Shown: positions 48,141 through 60,541, numbered from the stretch's first letter. The stretch is 64,000 nt of DNA from Bilabrum cf. latius (GCA_965178125.1 OZ237736.1:806001-870000); one strand, 5' to 3'. Made by a program: numbers and translations. Notes: a model not told the origin generated them from the letters alone.

Positions 48141-48755
48141 CAGGAAGGAACGAATGGCTGCTGAAAGCCACTCCCCAGCGAGTACTTTGTTTCATAGAAT
48201 ATGATGTATGCTTCAGTCTTTATAAAATGTCTGGTACTGTACTCAGGATTGAAGTCGTGTCCCAACCTGGTCGTCCAATTGTGCGAAAGTGCCTCTTCAC
48301 TTTGTTGGTTAGCGGCCGTTGGGTAGCAAAGTGCGGTCGCAGCAACCGGCTCGTCGCCTGGGACACGTGGCATGTCCAGCTAAGCTTAACCGTGGGTTTT
48401 CGCCAACATCTGAGCAAGAGGCTGACTCGCAGTACGCATCAGACAGTGTGGCATTGGCACTGCGTGCACCTGCTCTTGCTCGCTACGCTGCACCGCCACC
48501 TTGGAGGCAGCCTCTCAGGCTGCCAGTGAGCTCGTTCGCCGGCAGGCCAGCTGCAACGCAGCGCGTTGGCACAGCACGTCTGCACAATAGCTGAAATTCC
48601 TCCGAGCTGTTTTCATTGGACTCGAAGACGGCGACTGCACGCACTGTTCACCATAGATCTACAGGAAGGCAAGGATGATCCGATCATTAAGTGCATTCCA
48701 CTGTAGTGCAACGTGTGTGTGGCCAGAATCGGTGCATTGTGCTTCTTGAGCGTAA
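48141..48755. other. Divergent upstream region of histidine kinase and amidase
   Basis: Likely contains the first exon(s) of the kinase (an open minus-strand frame continues to about 48,180) and the amidase promoter. I could not fix a start codon for the kinase. Confidence 0.3.
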
Positions 48756-51700
48756 ATGCTCACACTAGAAAGTATTGCGAGCAATTCTTGCAGATTCGGG
48801 ACGTTAACGGTAGCTTTCGCAGGTCTGTGCGCAGGATGCCTCATTTTTGCAGCGGCGGGAGATCTGGCGGTATCCAAATATCTCGCAGCTTCAGCAGCCC
48901 TTGTGGCGGTCCTTGTGTGGCTCTATTCATTTTTGAGTTATTTAGTCCTATCAGGTAAGGACTCCATAGTGCTACAGCCAGCCCAGATAACACCTGTCGA
49001 CCGCTACGTTGATGAGACCAGTGATGTAGAGGACCACTTCTCAGGGATGAGCGCCTCTTGCGTTGCCAAAACGATTCGGGATTAGAATATAAGCTGTAGC
49101 TAGTACGTGGAATCTGCGATCGCTCGGCTTTGTTCTGCGAATTAGGAGCTAAATTGCGTGACATCGGAGCGATTCGAACTTGCCAGAGCCGAAGCAAGAC
49201 AAGTGGACGCAGCTCTAGCTGGAATTAATGCAGGAGATCAAGATGCGCACATGTTGCTAGAATCTATTCCAGGGCGCCCATCACCTGATGCGCCGTTCCT
49301 GGGCGTCCCCACCACCATCAAAGAGTGCCTCGCAGTGGACGGGCTGCCGCAGACTGGTGGCCATGCTCCTCACGACCCTTGGCACGCCCTCGCTAGGATG
49401 TCTGCTGCTACGGATGCGACCGCAGTCGCGAGGCTGAGAAAGGCAGGCTTCATCGTGATCGGATCAACGAACCTCAGCGAACTGTGCCTATGGTATGAAG
49501 CCTCGAATCCAGTCCATGGAGTGACGGCTAATCCTTTCGACGTTCACAGGACGTGCGGAGGCAGCAGTGGCGGCGAGGGGGCTGTCGTAGGCGCAGGAGT
49601 AACCCCTTGCGGGCTAGGCAGTGACATCGGCGGCAGCATCCGAATGCCTGCGCACTTCTGCGGCGTGTTCAGTCACAAGGGGACCGGAGGCCTGGTGCCA
49701 AACACGGGCCAGCTGCCGTACGGGCCCACCAGGCTGTGCACGACAGGTCCCATCGCATCCCACGCCGAGGATCTTTGGCCCATGCTTGTGGCCATGGCAG
49801 GATCGGACGGGCTGGATGCCTGCTGCAGGGCCCGCTAGCTCATCCCTTGCGGAGGGGACCGGCGGCAACCAGATCAGCCAGCAGGGGGCAGTGATGACGA
49901 GCCACAGGCACAAGTAGCAGGGGGGGTTGTTGGCCAGCAGGCAACCTCTGGGGCTCGAACTGCGACCAACAGTGGCGTGGACAGGCCGAGCGAGAGCCGC
50001 CGTGCCGGCGTCGGTCCCACACGGGATGCTCAGAGCACCGCCGGGACTGCGGCAGGAAAAGTCGCCAGTGGCAAACAGCAAGGCGATAAAGATCAGGCTG
50101 CCGACGATGCGAATGAAGCAGGCGACCGGTCCGATGCCCCCAGTTCAGTTGGGTTGGAACTGGGCGAGGGGAGGCGAGCACCGGCGGAAGGCAGGGGCAG
50201 TGGCAACGGCAAGGATGAAGACGGAGAAGGTGACCAGGCGGGTGGACAGGGCGACTCATCTGCAGCGGCAAGCAGCGTTGGCAGCGGCAGAGTGCCCTCT
50301 GGCAACCTATTTCGGCAGGCGTACACGAAATCGACAGTCAATAGCCGGGACAATTCGCCGGTAGCTGACGCAGATGATGTTGTGATGCCACCCTCTGACG
50401 AGGAGGAAGACTTGCATGACACGACAGTGTTCTCTCGCGTGTCTCAGGCAAAGCTCAAGGGCGATGGGCCTGCGCGGCCACAGGATGGCGGCACTGCGAG
50501 CACGCAATCAGGTGGTGCCGTCTCTAAGGATCCCGAAGAGCGGGCATCCGGGAATCAATCAGAGGAAGAGAGGGCATCACTGTCGTCATCGACCCAGCAA
50601 CAATCGTCGGCAGAGTGTTCATCGTCGTCGTCATCCTCCAGCAGCTCGATCCGGCGTAAGAGCGCATCAGCTGTCAAGGTAGAGGCGGCTGCCTCCAGTG
50701 GGGGTGCTGGCAACCGGGGCGGCTCTTCCGGTGGCGCGGGCGTAGTAGACGAGGCGACGTCAAGTCGGCTGCACGCATCGCTTGCAGCGGCTGGCATCAT
50801 CGCGCCGCGCCCCGACTCGAACGGGAAGAAATCGAAGTCCGCGTCCTCGAGAGGGGCCAAGCCACTTCGGGTGGCATTGAGGAGATCGCGGGGCTCCAAG
50901 CCGGCCCGCAAGGGCAAGTTCGTTTCCGACGGCGCATCCGTATTCCCTCTAGAAATGGACGAGCTGCAATCAGCCGACGCAGACGCATTGGGAGTGCTGT
51001 AGGAGCTGGCTGGGAATGATGCGGATGCAAGCGGCGACCGCGTTACTAGTCACCGGGCAAGCCAGAACGTCATACAGTCAAGGCTCGACTCGAATGGGAA
51101 GATCCACTTTACAGAGCTGGCCAGCAGACCCAGTAGCGGCGAGGCTAGCAGAGACGAAGAAGACTCTGACCGCGAGGAGGATGGCGCGCCCGCTGCAACG
51201 GACCAGTGGTCCCTGGCTGTGGCCGGCCTCGACGGGAAGGAGCTAGGATCTGCCAGTGATGAGGAGGAAGGCGATGATGACCCGCCTTCGGCTTCGACAA
51301 ATTATATCCGATCAAGCGATGATCTGCTCAGGGCGCCCTTCCAGTCGTGTGGCATTGCACAGCCGAGCGTGACTCGCGAGCAGCTAGCGGCAGGCTCGCT
51401 CAAGAAGCCAGCACAGGTAGCTGCATGGACGGGCCCTGGAAGCGGGAAGGGCCGGACCAACCCGCCCCACGCGCTTCGAACAATGCCTGGAACAGTATCG
51501 GCACATCGTCACGTCGGGTAGCCGCTGCTGCCGGTGAGAAATGAATCGAAGCTAGCCCCAATGCCAGGCAGCCAGGAAGAGAACCATTCCAGCAGCTAGT
51601 CACGGAGACGTCACAGGAGGGGCAGCAGAGCACGGCTTGTCGTTCACTCCGACAGCTCCGGGGAGGACTCCGATGGCCGAGGTGATGCTACCCGGCGGCC

Positions 51701-53657
51701 GTCGCAGGGCAGACCCTCTCTGCACCTTGGTAGGCAAGGCGACCTCGACGACGAGGACGACGAGGACGACGAGGTGTCGCCGGGCTCGTCAGGCTGGGGC
51801 GAACAGCCAGTGGTGGACGTGCCAGGCACACCCGCAGACGTGGACCTCAGAGACATCGAAGTGCTGCTTCCTGCGCAGCTGTTCCACCCCGACGCATAGA
51901 AGCGTGTGACGCCTCCGTTGACCACCCCGGTCGACGACAGGTACAGGAATGCGGTTCTGCTGGCGGCGCGTCGGTTGGTAGACCGGTGCGGCTGCAAGGG
52001 GCCATACCTGGTGCACCTGCCCGGCTGGGAGCAGCAGTTCGACCTCTGGCAGGGCATGCTGGCCGATGACCGCCTCTCTGGATTCTAGAGGCTCTACTCG
52101 AGTGACGATGCCGGTATCACCACCTGCACGGATCGGGCAGTGGCACTGTGCACGTCATGCTCGCTGTCGCCAACGGAATCTAGCCGGAGGTGTCTGGACG
52201 CCGGCCGTGTGATGTGCATCTGTGCACTGCCGCGCTTGGTGGCGTGGATAGCGTGCGCAGCCGCGTTTGACCTCTACTCCTTCGTCCGAGCTCTGCTCGA
52301 GATGAGCGTGCAGCTGTGCTGCGGAGCCGACCCAGTCGCGGTCGCGACCAAGCGTCCGCAGGAGCACAGGCTCTCTACCTGTGGTCGCTTCTGCGTCCGG
52401 CTGAGTGCGTGCGGGGCGGGCAGCGGTGCAGCCTGGGAATCAGCCGGTGCGCCAGTCCTCACGTCTACAGATGGATTCGTGTCTAGGCCCGGATACCGGG
52501 CCCCGGTCCAGCACCCTGCAAATGCAGCAGACAAGCAGGCACCAGCTGCGGGTGCCGAATGGCGATCGGTTCTGCAGCTGCCAGCCGGCTTGGGTGACGG
52601 TCCAGCGCATGCCCCGCCTCTGATGGGCAGGCCAGACACGGCCGATGTGTCTGGCCTCAGCACTCCCGTAGCGCGCGAGATCGGATCCGAAGATGAAGAG
52701 GACACCGAGGGCAGCGAATCGGCGTCTGTTCCGGGCAGCACGAGCGGCGTGGCAGCTGAGGGAGGGACTTCGCACCAGGCAGACAACACGGCACAGGTTT
52801 CATCGGGACTGCGTGGCAGGTGGTCACACCGGTGCTGCCGGACGACTTTTCCAGCCCTGGGCCTGGCCCTCATTGAGACAATCTTCAGCGAGTGCCTGCC
52901 CTGGATCGATCGGCGCGCGAAGCTTGTCGGGCGCCGGGCCAGGTACCATCTGTCCAAGACTCTGCGGGAGCGTCGGGCCGTTGTGCTGGTGCCGACCCAC
53001 CCCACACCCGCCCCCGTGCACGGGCTCGCACTGTTCCGCCCCACCAACGCGGGATACACAGCGTACTTCAACGCGATGCAGACCCCCGTCACTCAGGTCC
53101 CAATCGGGTTCCTGGGCATGCCTCTGTCCCTTGACGAAGAAGGGGTCCAGGGCGCGCTGGAGGCGGCCAGCACGTCGCGCGCGTGTGCCAACGCCAGGAA
53201 GGTGCACCCATGGGCCTCTCTTCCCGTGGGAGTGTCGGTGGTCGGGCCCATCGCGCACGACCACTGGACCATTGCAGTGGCGCTTGCGCTCGAGCGTAGG
53301 TGCGGGGCAGGGTGGGTGCCGCCTCCGCTGGCTGGTCCACAGGCGGCGACGCGAGTTCTTGAGCGTGTGTACGGCGTGAGCAGTGAAGTCGGGGCACTTG
53401 GTAGATCTAGTAGCAGCGGTGACGACAACGGCGGGATTGCAAGGGGTCGCCGTGCAGGCAGCAGCGGGCACGAGGGCTCCCGTGCCTCCCGCCCGTTGGC
53501 ATCCGCCAAGACGATGCAACGCGGACAGGTGCAGCCGAGGGAGTCCGGTGGCAATGCGAATTCCGTATCTGTAGGCAGCGGGCATCGAGGCAGCGGTGGC
53601 GACAGCTCGACCAGGCGGAGGGCGGGCAGCAGGGCCCGGCAAAGGAGGAGGGATTGA
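48756..53657 (+). CDS. FAAH2-like amidase interrupted by a very large low-complexity insertion
   Basis: A single frame from ATG 48756 to TGA 53655, about 1,633 aa, with nine TAGs (49083, 49101, 49143, 49836, 51000, 51519, 51597, 51897, 52086). N-terminal hydrophobic segments (LTVAFAGLCAGCLIFAAAG, ALVAVLVWLYSFLSYLVL) anchor it in a membrane. The amidase-signature core follows: PFLGVPTTIKE (catalytic Lys), GSTNLSELCLWYE, GGSSGGEGAV and GLGSDIGGSIRMPAHFCGV (catalytic Ser pair), then GLVPNTGQLP. The C-terminal third resumes at about 52,860 (ALIETIFSECLP, VLVPTHPTPAP, NAGYTAYFNAMQTPVTQVPI, GVSVVGPIAHDHWTIAVALA). Between them lie roughly 800-1,000 residues of Ser/Asp/Glu/Gly-rich sequence holding a piece of core (CGCKGPYLVHLPGWEQQF). 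FAAH2-type enzymes hydrolyse fatty-acid amides. Introns inside the insertion cannot be excluded. Confidence 0.75.
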
Positions 53658-53727
53658 GATGGCGACAGCTCGACCAGGCGGAGGGCGGGCAGCAGGGCCC
53701 GGCAAAGGAGGAGGGATTGAGATGGCG
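53598..53727 (+). repeat. 63-bp tandem duplication spanning the amidase stop codon
   Basis: Two copies of ggcgacagctcgaccaggcg... (53598 and 53661), with a partial third start (ggcgac). The first copy encodes the last 20 residues and the TGA. The period of 63 bp is a multiple of 3. Confidence 0.9.
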
Positions 53728-53816
53728 ACCTATCTGTTTGCGCAGACCTGTACGTGATTCATGCATGCATCCCAATGGCAGACGTTATTCAACTGTCGCA
53801 GTATCCGGATTCCGGA

Positions 53817-54998
53817 TCAAGTTGAGCCTATTGAATGATAGGCAGATCCCCCAGTCTTGGCCGCATCAACCACTGCATCCTTGCTTCCCAACAACTGCAC
53901 TGCGGCAGCAAGCCACGCGGCTAAATCATCGGCTGGCCCGCGGGCCAGCACGCTCCAAGCATCCTCCGAACGCGACCCAATCGACGCAATCTCTCGTCTC
54001 GCATCGGATGATGCGGCCGTGTTGGACGTGGTAGACGCCCTTCCAATAGCAGACTTTGACCGCCAGTCCGAATCCCACTGTGTTTCGCACTCCAACAGCG
54101 CCCGCTCGTCCGCCATCATGAGCCCGGCGCCGCCTGCAGGGGACTGAGTGCTCGCCACTAAGCAAGTGCTGCGCTGCGAGCGGGACTCTGCCATGGCAGT
54201 ATGCTCGCCCTGGTCGAACTCAGCAGCCCCATCGTGCGAAGGAACATGACCACAAGAGGCTGCTGCTGTGGCAGCCAGGCCTACTTTGGCTGCCAGGGCA
54301 TCCGCATGGGAGGGCAGGCGAGCAGGGCGCGTGTTCTCCGCGAGCGGAACCCTGAGAATGCCATCCACCGATGAAACTGCCGATGCAGCCTATCCACACA
54401 TGTATCTGGCGCTGTTGTGGATGAATCGCGCGGAGGCTTCGAGAAATTGGCAATCCGCCCGGCCTGCTCCTCTGTCCAGAGCAGCTGCTCGAGCTGCCAC
54501 TGCGAGAGCCACCCTGGCATCCCGAGCCTGTGCGTCTGCGAGCGAGCACACTGCCTTTGAAACTGATGCCATATTTGATGTCTGCTGGTCCAGATCGGCG
54601 GCAGCTGCTGTTTCGATGGCAGCTCGAGCGCCCGGAATGGCAAACACCAACCCGAGCCCGGCCGGAGGCTCATCGCTGGGATCGGGCACGGGCGCTGGCA
54701 TCGAGGGCGGGTGTACATGGCACAATGCCGTAGCCACATCACGACTGGTGGTCGGCTTTCCTCCCTTCACGATAACAAGCCTCTCCCGCGCTACTCGGAC
54801 ACCCCTGGCGGCACGCCGCCCCAGGTCCCAGGTCTCACGCCAGTCGGACCACCTCTTAAACGTGGCGTCCAGAAATTCATCAATTGCGGAAGCGTCGGTA
54901 TCAATTTTTGATGCGAGAATGCCGCGAGACTTTTCACTTCTTGATGGTGCGGAGGATGGGGAGCCGGCCCCGCGACCTCGTGATCGTTTCCCTGGCAT
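53817..54998 (-). CDS. Unrecognised protein, Ala-rich
   Basis: ATG (complement 54996-54998) to TGA (53817-53819), about 393 aa, one TAG (complement 54390). N-terminus basic (MPGKRSRGRGAGSP), then a helical, Trp-containing segment (DEFLDATFKRWSDWRETWDL) and Ala-rich helices (ARVALAVAARAAALDRG). No family recognised. Its ATG is only 8 nt beyond the stop codon of the cupin gene on the same strand. Confidence 0.5.
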
Positions 54999-55006
54999 TC
55001 CAATTT

Positions 55007-55411
55007 TCACAGCAGCTCTCCCGTGAAATGCACTGCCAGCCAAATCGCTGGCTCCGGGTTTTCTGTATCTTTTGGGCCTCCTGATGTGTACGTCACCTTG
55101 TGCTTCACACCTTGCGGGATGATCAGGTAGTCTCCGCGCCCGAGTGGTCGTTCCTCGCTTTCAGATTGGATCCGAAGCTTTGCTCTGCCTGACACAAGAA
55201 TCACAAATTCGTGATCTTTCTGTTCAAACCACTCGGAACCGTCGCTGGGCGCCGTTTGTCCAGTGCTGGTGATCCACTGCACCTGGGTTGAATCCCCTCC
55301 TCGGGCGTTCACAAGCTGCTCGAACTGCTCTTGGTCGAAGGGCTCACTCTTGCTGTTTAGTATGGAGCCTGCCTAGACCGTGCTGTATTTGGAGGGCGCT
55401 GCTTCGGCCAT
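55007..55411 (-). CDS. Small cupin-domain protein
   Basis: ATG (complement 55409-55411) to TGA (55007-55009), 134 aa, with one TAG near residue 13 (complement about 55373). The cupin core is HEFVILVSGRAKLRI, then PLGRGDYLIIPQGVKHKVTY and AIWLAVHF, as in small single-domain cupins (GDyxxIPxxxxHxV). The metal-site pattern is partly preserved: the first HxH is reduced to DHEF and the last His of KHKV is present. Function unknown beyond possible small-molecule or metal binding. Confidence 0.75.
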
Positions 55412-56544
55412 CAGAGGGGTGGGAAAGGAAAAGGAAAGGAATTCTGGTTTAAGATGCAATTCACGATAGTGTAATAAGCACGCAACCCGAAAATCCGAAA
55501 AACTACACACTCCTGTGCGGTAGAGCACCTAACATAGTAAAAGCAGAAATCCAAACAGGCGGATTGTTGCGGGACAAGCCCTCGCACCCAACCACAGCGG
55601 TCGCTGTGGCACCGGTATCCCCCAAAACTGCTTTAGTATCTGGGGAACGCGAACGGTGAGGGGCAGATCGCGATTGATGCTGCCTGCACCGTCAATGTTT
55701 CAGGGCGCCGCCACCACGCTCGTCGGCGTGATAGAGTGGCCATGAAGTCGTCTCTGAGTCGTGAGGTGGCATGTGCTGCCGAGGCGAGCCGAACTGTCCA
55801 TGCCTTGTCGAGTTGGCGTTCTAGGCGTCTGAGCACCTTACGCTAGGTAGAGCCAGAGGACCACGATCCAATGCTTGTCTCCACCCCAGGTATCTGGCAG
55901 GAGATAGCCAGCGGTAAGGGTGGGGCCAGCCGACAGTCGCCCGACACAGTGCGATGCAACCGGCGGACCAAAACTCAATGTCACGCTGTGATAAGAAGCC
56001 AACAGATGCTCGTAATCAGCTATCTGGACGACGCTCCCCTTCTTGATTACAGCTAGAACTCAATGACTGTCCTCATATTGGCACGTGATCGAGCGCAGGA
56101 ACACCGAGCTATGCACACGGAACCAACGCAAGAATTCAACAAATACCTTTCCTCAGTCCATCTCATTCATGGGATCTCATCCATGGGATCATTTTCATCG
56201 TCGCCTGCTCGGCTCGTGCCATTGCCCGTGCCAATCAACCCGTCACCAGCTCGCCCAGACGGCGCTTGGTTCAGCTGCACCTGGCCGCTCCCAGCCCCAG
56301 TTGCGCCACCAGTCGCCCCAGCACGCTGAGGGGCGTGCCCAAGCCAGTCTCGCCGATGCCAGCTGCTGCAGCGCTGGCTGCAGTTGCAGCATTTGCCCGC
56401 ATCCCAGGGTCCCTCTCACTTCCACTCCAACCCTGCCTTTGCCGCAGGCCCTGGTGGCCAGCACGGGAGTGGCCCTTGAGGCGTTCTCCAGGTCAGGAGG
56501 GGTCATTCTGCAGATGGACCCAAGGCATCTTCATCGTTGCCCCC
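55412..56544. other. Intergenic, about 1.1 kb
   Basis: No supportable gene. On the minus strand about 56,165-56,500 there is a Gly/Ala-rich open stretch (AAGIGETGLGTPLSVLG-like in one frame, GATGGATGAGSGQVQLNQ-like in another) with coding-like composition. It could be a spliced C-terminal exon of the upstream ATPase gene or an unrelated fragment. Confidence 0.3.
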
Positions 56545-59500
56545 TTAGAGGTCTGAATCATCTCGCCTCAGGACACAAGCTTCGTACACCGTAGGACGCT
56601 TGAGCTGCGACAAAAGTATGCTCTTCTCGTCCTCGGACAGCTATGGGGACGACTTGTACAACCCAGTTACAGCAAGCTGCACCGCTGGGATGGCCATCCT
56701 CCAGAATTCCTCCCCACTGACCACCTTCACGCCAGCCGCTTCCATCTCCTCGCGATCGCTAGGATCAACTGCCGACAGCCACAGAGGCAGGTGCGTCCAT
56801 TTCTTGATGTGCCTCAGATTGCTGGCCTGCGCGAGCTAGGACACAACAGGATCATGCCCATCCACCGCTCTATCCCACGACGCAGCAAGTATCTTCGCAT
56901 CCTTCAGGCGCTTGTCGGGTATACGCCCCATCGTTACCTGCGCCCGAATCACCACAGCCTCGTCGGAGCTATCTACGGCGCAAACTGCCACCAAGTCGGC
57001 TTTGCGCCGGTCTGGCGCTTCCTTGAGAATGGTGTTCAGCGGAATACCAGCACCGGCTTGAGCAATGGCTTTCAAGTCGAGCCTCTCAAGTCCGGCAATT
57101 CGCTTCGTGTCCCTGTTCTCTGGCCCGACAAGAGGCAACGACCGCAGGAACGTACCGCAGTCAAGTCGCCGGAATCCGAGCGTACCCTCCAATCCCACGT
57201 CTTGCCCAATCACACCCAATCCATTCAGTGCCAATCCCTCCGCCACGAGACCCTCCACAGGATCTTGGGCGGCATTCCCACTTGCATCATGAAGCCCATT
57301 GAACTCCAAAGTGTGCAGATTGTCTCCCACGTGGTTCAGGTGCGCGTTGGCGATCAGGAGGAACAGCTTGGAGCTAAATCGTACCACGCGAGCCGTGGAC
57401 AAATTTGAGCTGTCTGTCTCGGTCACAATATGACCATGCTCATTGTACATTTCCAAGAATTCAGACACCGATCTCCTGTCCATTGGGTCAACCCGCAGTG
57501 ATTCCAGCACATTTTCATCCGAAACTGGCACGCCGCTACTCTTTACGAATTCCTCTTCCGATAATTGGAGGCTACGGCGGCCTTGAGCTAAAATTTGACG
57601 CTGCAGCCAACCAGCGAAGTGCGCAAAGGCCCGATCGTTACTGAGGTCTGCCCGTAGCCGATCGGCGAGCATGTCAGAGACGCTCTCGTCAACAGGTCTG
57701 GCCAGAAACCGCGGGATGCTTGCAGAGGCATGCCGCAATACCTCGACGAGCCGCTCGCCCTCCTACGCATGCTGCTCCCAGTCTGGGTCAGCTTCCCTCC
57801 ACCTCTTTGCGTCTCCCATTGTGATCAGGACTGCTGCGTTGCCTTCTGAAGACCCATCAGTCCCCATGAGTGGATAACGAGACAGGAAGCCGTGTTTCCG
57901 CAGAATGAATAGCTGGTCATCCTCGAGCATCCTCTTGGCGACTGCCCTCGCTATGGCTATGCCACGGTAAGGCTTCCGACCTGGGTTGCCGTACAAGCAC
58001 ATCAGCTGCGCCTCGACTGTAGAAAGGGTATTCTGCAGCGATTGCTTCACTGTCTTGTGGTAGTTCAAGACTGGTCGTTCCGGGCGGTTATACAAAAAGT
58101 TCGGAGTCTCTGACCACGTGCCAGTAAGCCGCAAGGCCACAGTCCCGCGATTCTCGGCAATCGCTCGAACGTGGCGGATGAACCGATCGGCCACTTCAAC
58201 ACCAAGGTTGCGCATTTCAGCGACTTCATCGAGAAGTAAGATCGGGATGATGAGCTTCCCCTTGGCCTTCCTCCATTCCTTTATCCAGCTCTCGAGGTTG
58301 ATCTAGCGCGTGTTGGGATCTGGTTCGGACTTGGCATCGCACCAAGGGGGGAGCTGCCCGTCATCACCAGGCAACACCCCCCTCGCGTGCATGGCAGCTG
58401 CAAGGTACGCCTCGGGGACCGCAGCACACGGTTCGTTCACGTAGACAGTGCAGATGATCACGTCGGGATTGGCGAACTCGATCATGGCCATTGCCACTCC
58501 GATAGATTTCAGCAGCGACGACTTGCCCACCCCCTTTGCCCCAACCACCAATTTGTTGTTCATGTCTTGGTTCGGATATCCAGCAAGGGTATTCATGACG
58601 GCGTCAATGGCAGAGAAAAGAACCCGGTCCCGATGGGACTCTGGATCCTTCCCCCAAAGGGGTGGGAGCACCCCGCTCAGGATGTGGGCATCGCTCAGAG
58701 GCACCGAGCCAGCCACTACCATCGCATGCACGAGCACCTGCGTGGCCTCGACAATCCTGCTTGCGGCCTCTTTGCAGTCGTCATCGGACTTCATATCTGG
58801 CCGGATGTGGCATGTCGAGCGGATAAAATCAGCAGCGGTCCTGCCGCATGCGGTGCGATAGCCTGCGGCCTCTGACTTGGAGCACCAATCCTCGATCTAC
58901 TCTGGGGTCCACGTCATAGTTCCGAACATACCCGGACGGTACTTGTCTAGCAACCCGACTCGTAGTAGCTAATCGTCGCGGATTCTCTTCCCTTCTGCCT
59001 CAAGCTTTGTTTCTTTCTGCTGCCAATCTTCTTCTTTCTGCCGCGCTACCACGTCATGATCCAGCAGTTCTTCAAGGCGACTTTGTATCATGTCAAAATC
59101 TTCGGATGCTTGTTTTGCACGCAAGTACCGGACTGTAGCTGCAGACAGCAATGCATCGAGTACGCCAGCCGAACGAAGACGCTCCATCCGCTCGGCGAGC
59201 TCGGCATCTGCAGCAGGAAGTCCAGGCAAGCCACGAATATTCTCGCCATCAGTATTTAAAGCATATTCTACCGCGCTGATGACTTCTCGCTCGTTACTTC
59301 CAACGCTGCGGCTGACGAAGGTTGCATCAGCATGAGCCTGCTGGACTGCTGCAGCGGCCGATTCAAGAGACTTCCGCGAGCCCGGTCCACGCCACTAGAT
59401 GTACGCATTTTTTGCTTCTAAGGTAAACGCATCATAGCGTTCCAAACGCCAGGCCAGCTTCAGACTTTGTAGCCAGACAGCAGTGAGGTCAATCACTTTT

Positions 59501-59586
59501 GCCTGCCGCTGTGACGAAAGAAAGCGACCCAATCGATGCCCCAGGCATGGGTGCACACGAATTGAAATTGCTTTGTAGTCGTTCAT
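56545..59586 (-). CDS. RHS/Crinkler-like P-loop ATPase with putative REase-fold nuclease tail
   Basis: Minus strand, ATG (complement 59584-59586; start uncertain) to TAA (56545-56547), about 1,013 aa, with about seven TAGs (for example complement 59395, 58970, 58303, 57763, 56836). An N-terminal coiled coil (RLEELLDHDVVARQKEEDWQ) is followed by a P-loop (VVGAKGVGKSSLLKSIGVAM), a Walker B-like LIIPILLLDEVAEM and NPGRKPYRGIAIARA. The C-terminus holds RRKADLVAVCAVDSSDEAVV, then IRAQVTMG, resembling the D...(E/Q)xT core of restriction-endonuclease-fold domains in RHS/CRN proteins. This ATPase-nuclease pairing is known from trypanosomatid RHS genes and Crinkler-type effectors. Exact membership is inferred from motifs. 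LINE fragments lie upstream at 60,542-61,457. Confidence 0.6.
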
Positions 59587-59935
59587 GTCACTGACAGTCG
59601 CCCAATGAGATGCATCGAGGCGTACATTTGCTCGCGTCCACAGTCGCCCCGGCCTCGACAAGCGTGATATACCCGACCTCAGCATCCGAGGCACGGAATA
59701 AGCACGCATACTGGACGGCAAAATAAGTTTGAAAGTATTTCTTAATGATCGGACGGAATTTGAAGCGATTTGGCTGCCCCTACTGCAAACTCATATCGCG
59801 CCGTCCATTCGTGAAAAGTCGCCGACGGCGTATCGTTACATTCAATCATCATCATCACCTTCGAGATTTCGCACCGGACCCTCGTCCAACACTTAATCTC
59901 TGTGGCACTCATCGAGACTCCCGAGTTCACTCAGG

Positions 59936-60516
59936 ATGATCCAGAAGCACCTATACCCCGCCGTGGTGGGGTTGTGCTGCAGCTGGAGCTCCTGGATCCT
60001 CGGGCTCGATCCCTTGAGGAGGTGCTTCGCCAGGGTCAGCAGCTGCGACTGCTCCTCCCCGGGCTCCGCCCTGCAGGTTGAGTGCGACCGGCAGTTCTCC
60101 CTGCTGCTGGTCGGCTTCAGCTTCGGTCTGTTCAACGACTGCTGCGAGTGCTGCGGCCTCTGCCGCCTCACCTGCCGCTGCCATTGGCCCATTGCTGCTG
60201 CTTCCTGTTGCTGTTCCGCTCTCTCTGCGTCCTCCCTCTTCTTCTCCTCCTCGGCAATGGCACGGCGCGTAGTAACCAGCTGAACATGTTTGTAATAGTC
60301 GTTCATGTACTTCGCCCGTGTCGTTGCCAAACTCATCGTGATGCGCCTGGCCCACGTCCTGACCTGTGCGTCCACGCTCTTGCTCTGTTCTGGCCCAACA
60401 CGCTCTCGCCTGATCCTCGCCAGTTCCTCTAAGACCTTCCATGCGCCGGTACCAAGTTTCCCGGTGTGTATATCGCGCCGTCCATTGATTGAATGATACG
60501 TGTTTTCAAAAAGCAC
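59936..60516 (-). pseudogene. Coiled-coil ORF with apparent frame switch, possible RHS-related fragment
   Basis: The first part reads well in one minus-strand frame (WKVLEELARIRRERVGPEQS, ITMSLATTRAKYMNDYYKHV, IAEEEKKREDAERAEQQQEA). From about 60,200 the coding-like, Ala-rich signal moves to another frame (AAEAAALAAVVEQTEAEADQ), ending in a TAG and then TGA near 59,935. This suggests a frameshift or an unseen small intron. A 17-bp motif (atatcgcgccgtccatt) occurs near its start (60,470) and again at 59,790. Confidence 0.35.
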
Positions 60517-60541
60517 ACGTTACCCAACAATCGGTCTGGCC

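Noticed and set aside
53817-55026. Plus-strand ORF 54268-55026 opposite the unrecognised gene
   Set aside because: The minus-strand frame joins through a single TAG to a terminal TGA and has a better start next to the cupin gene. The plus frame is its antisense shadow.
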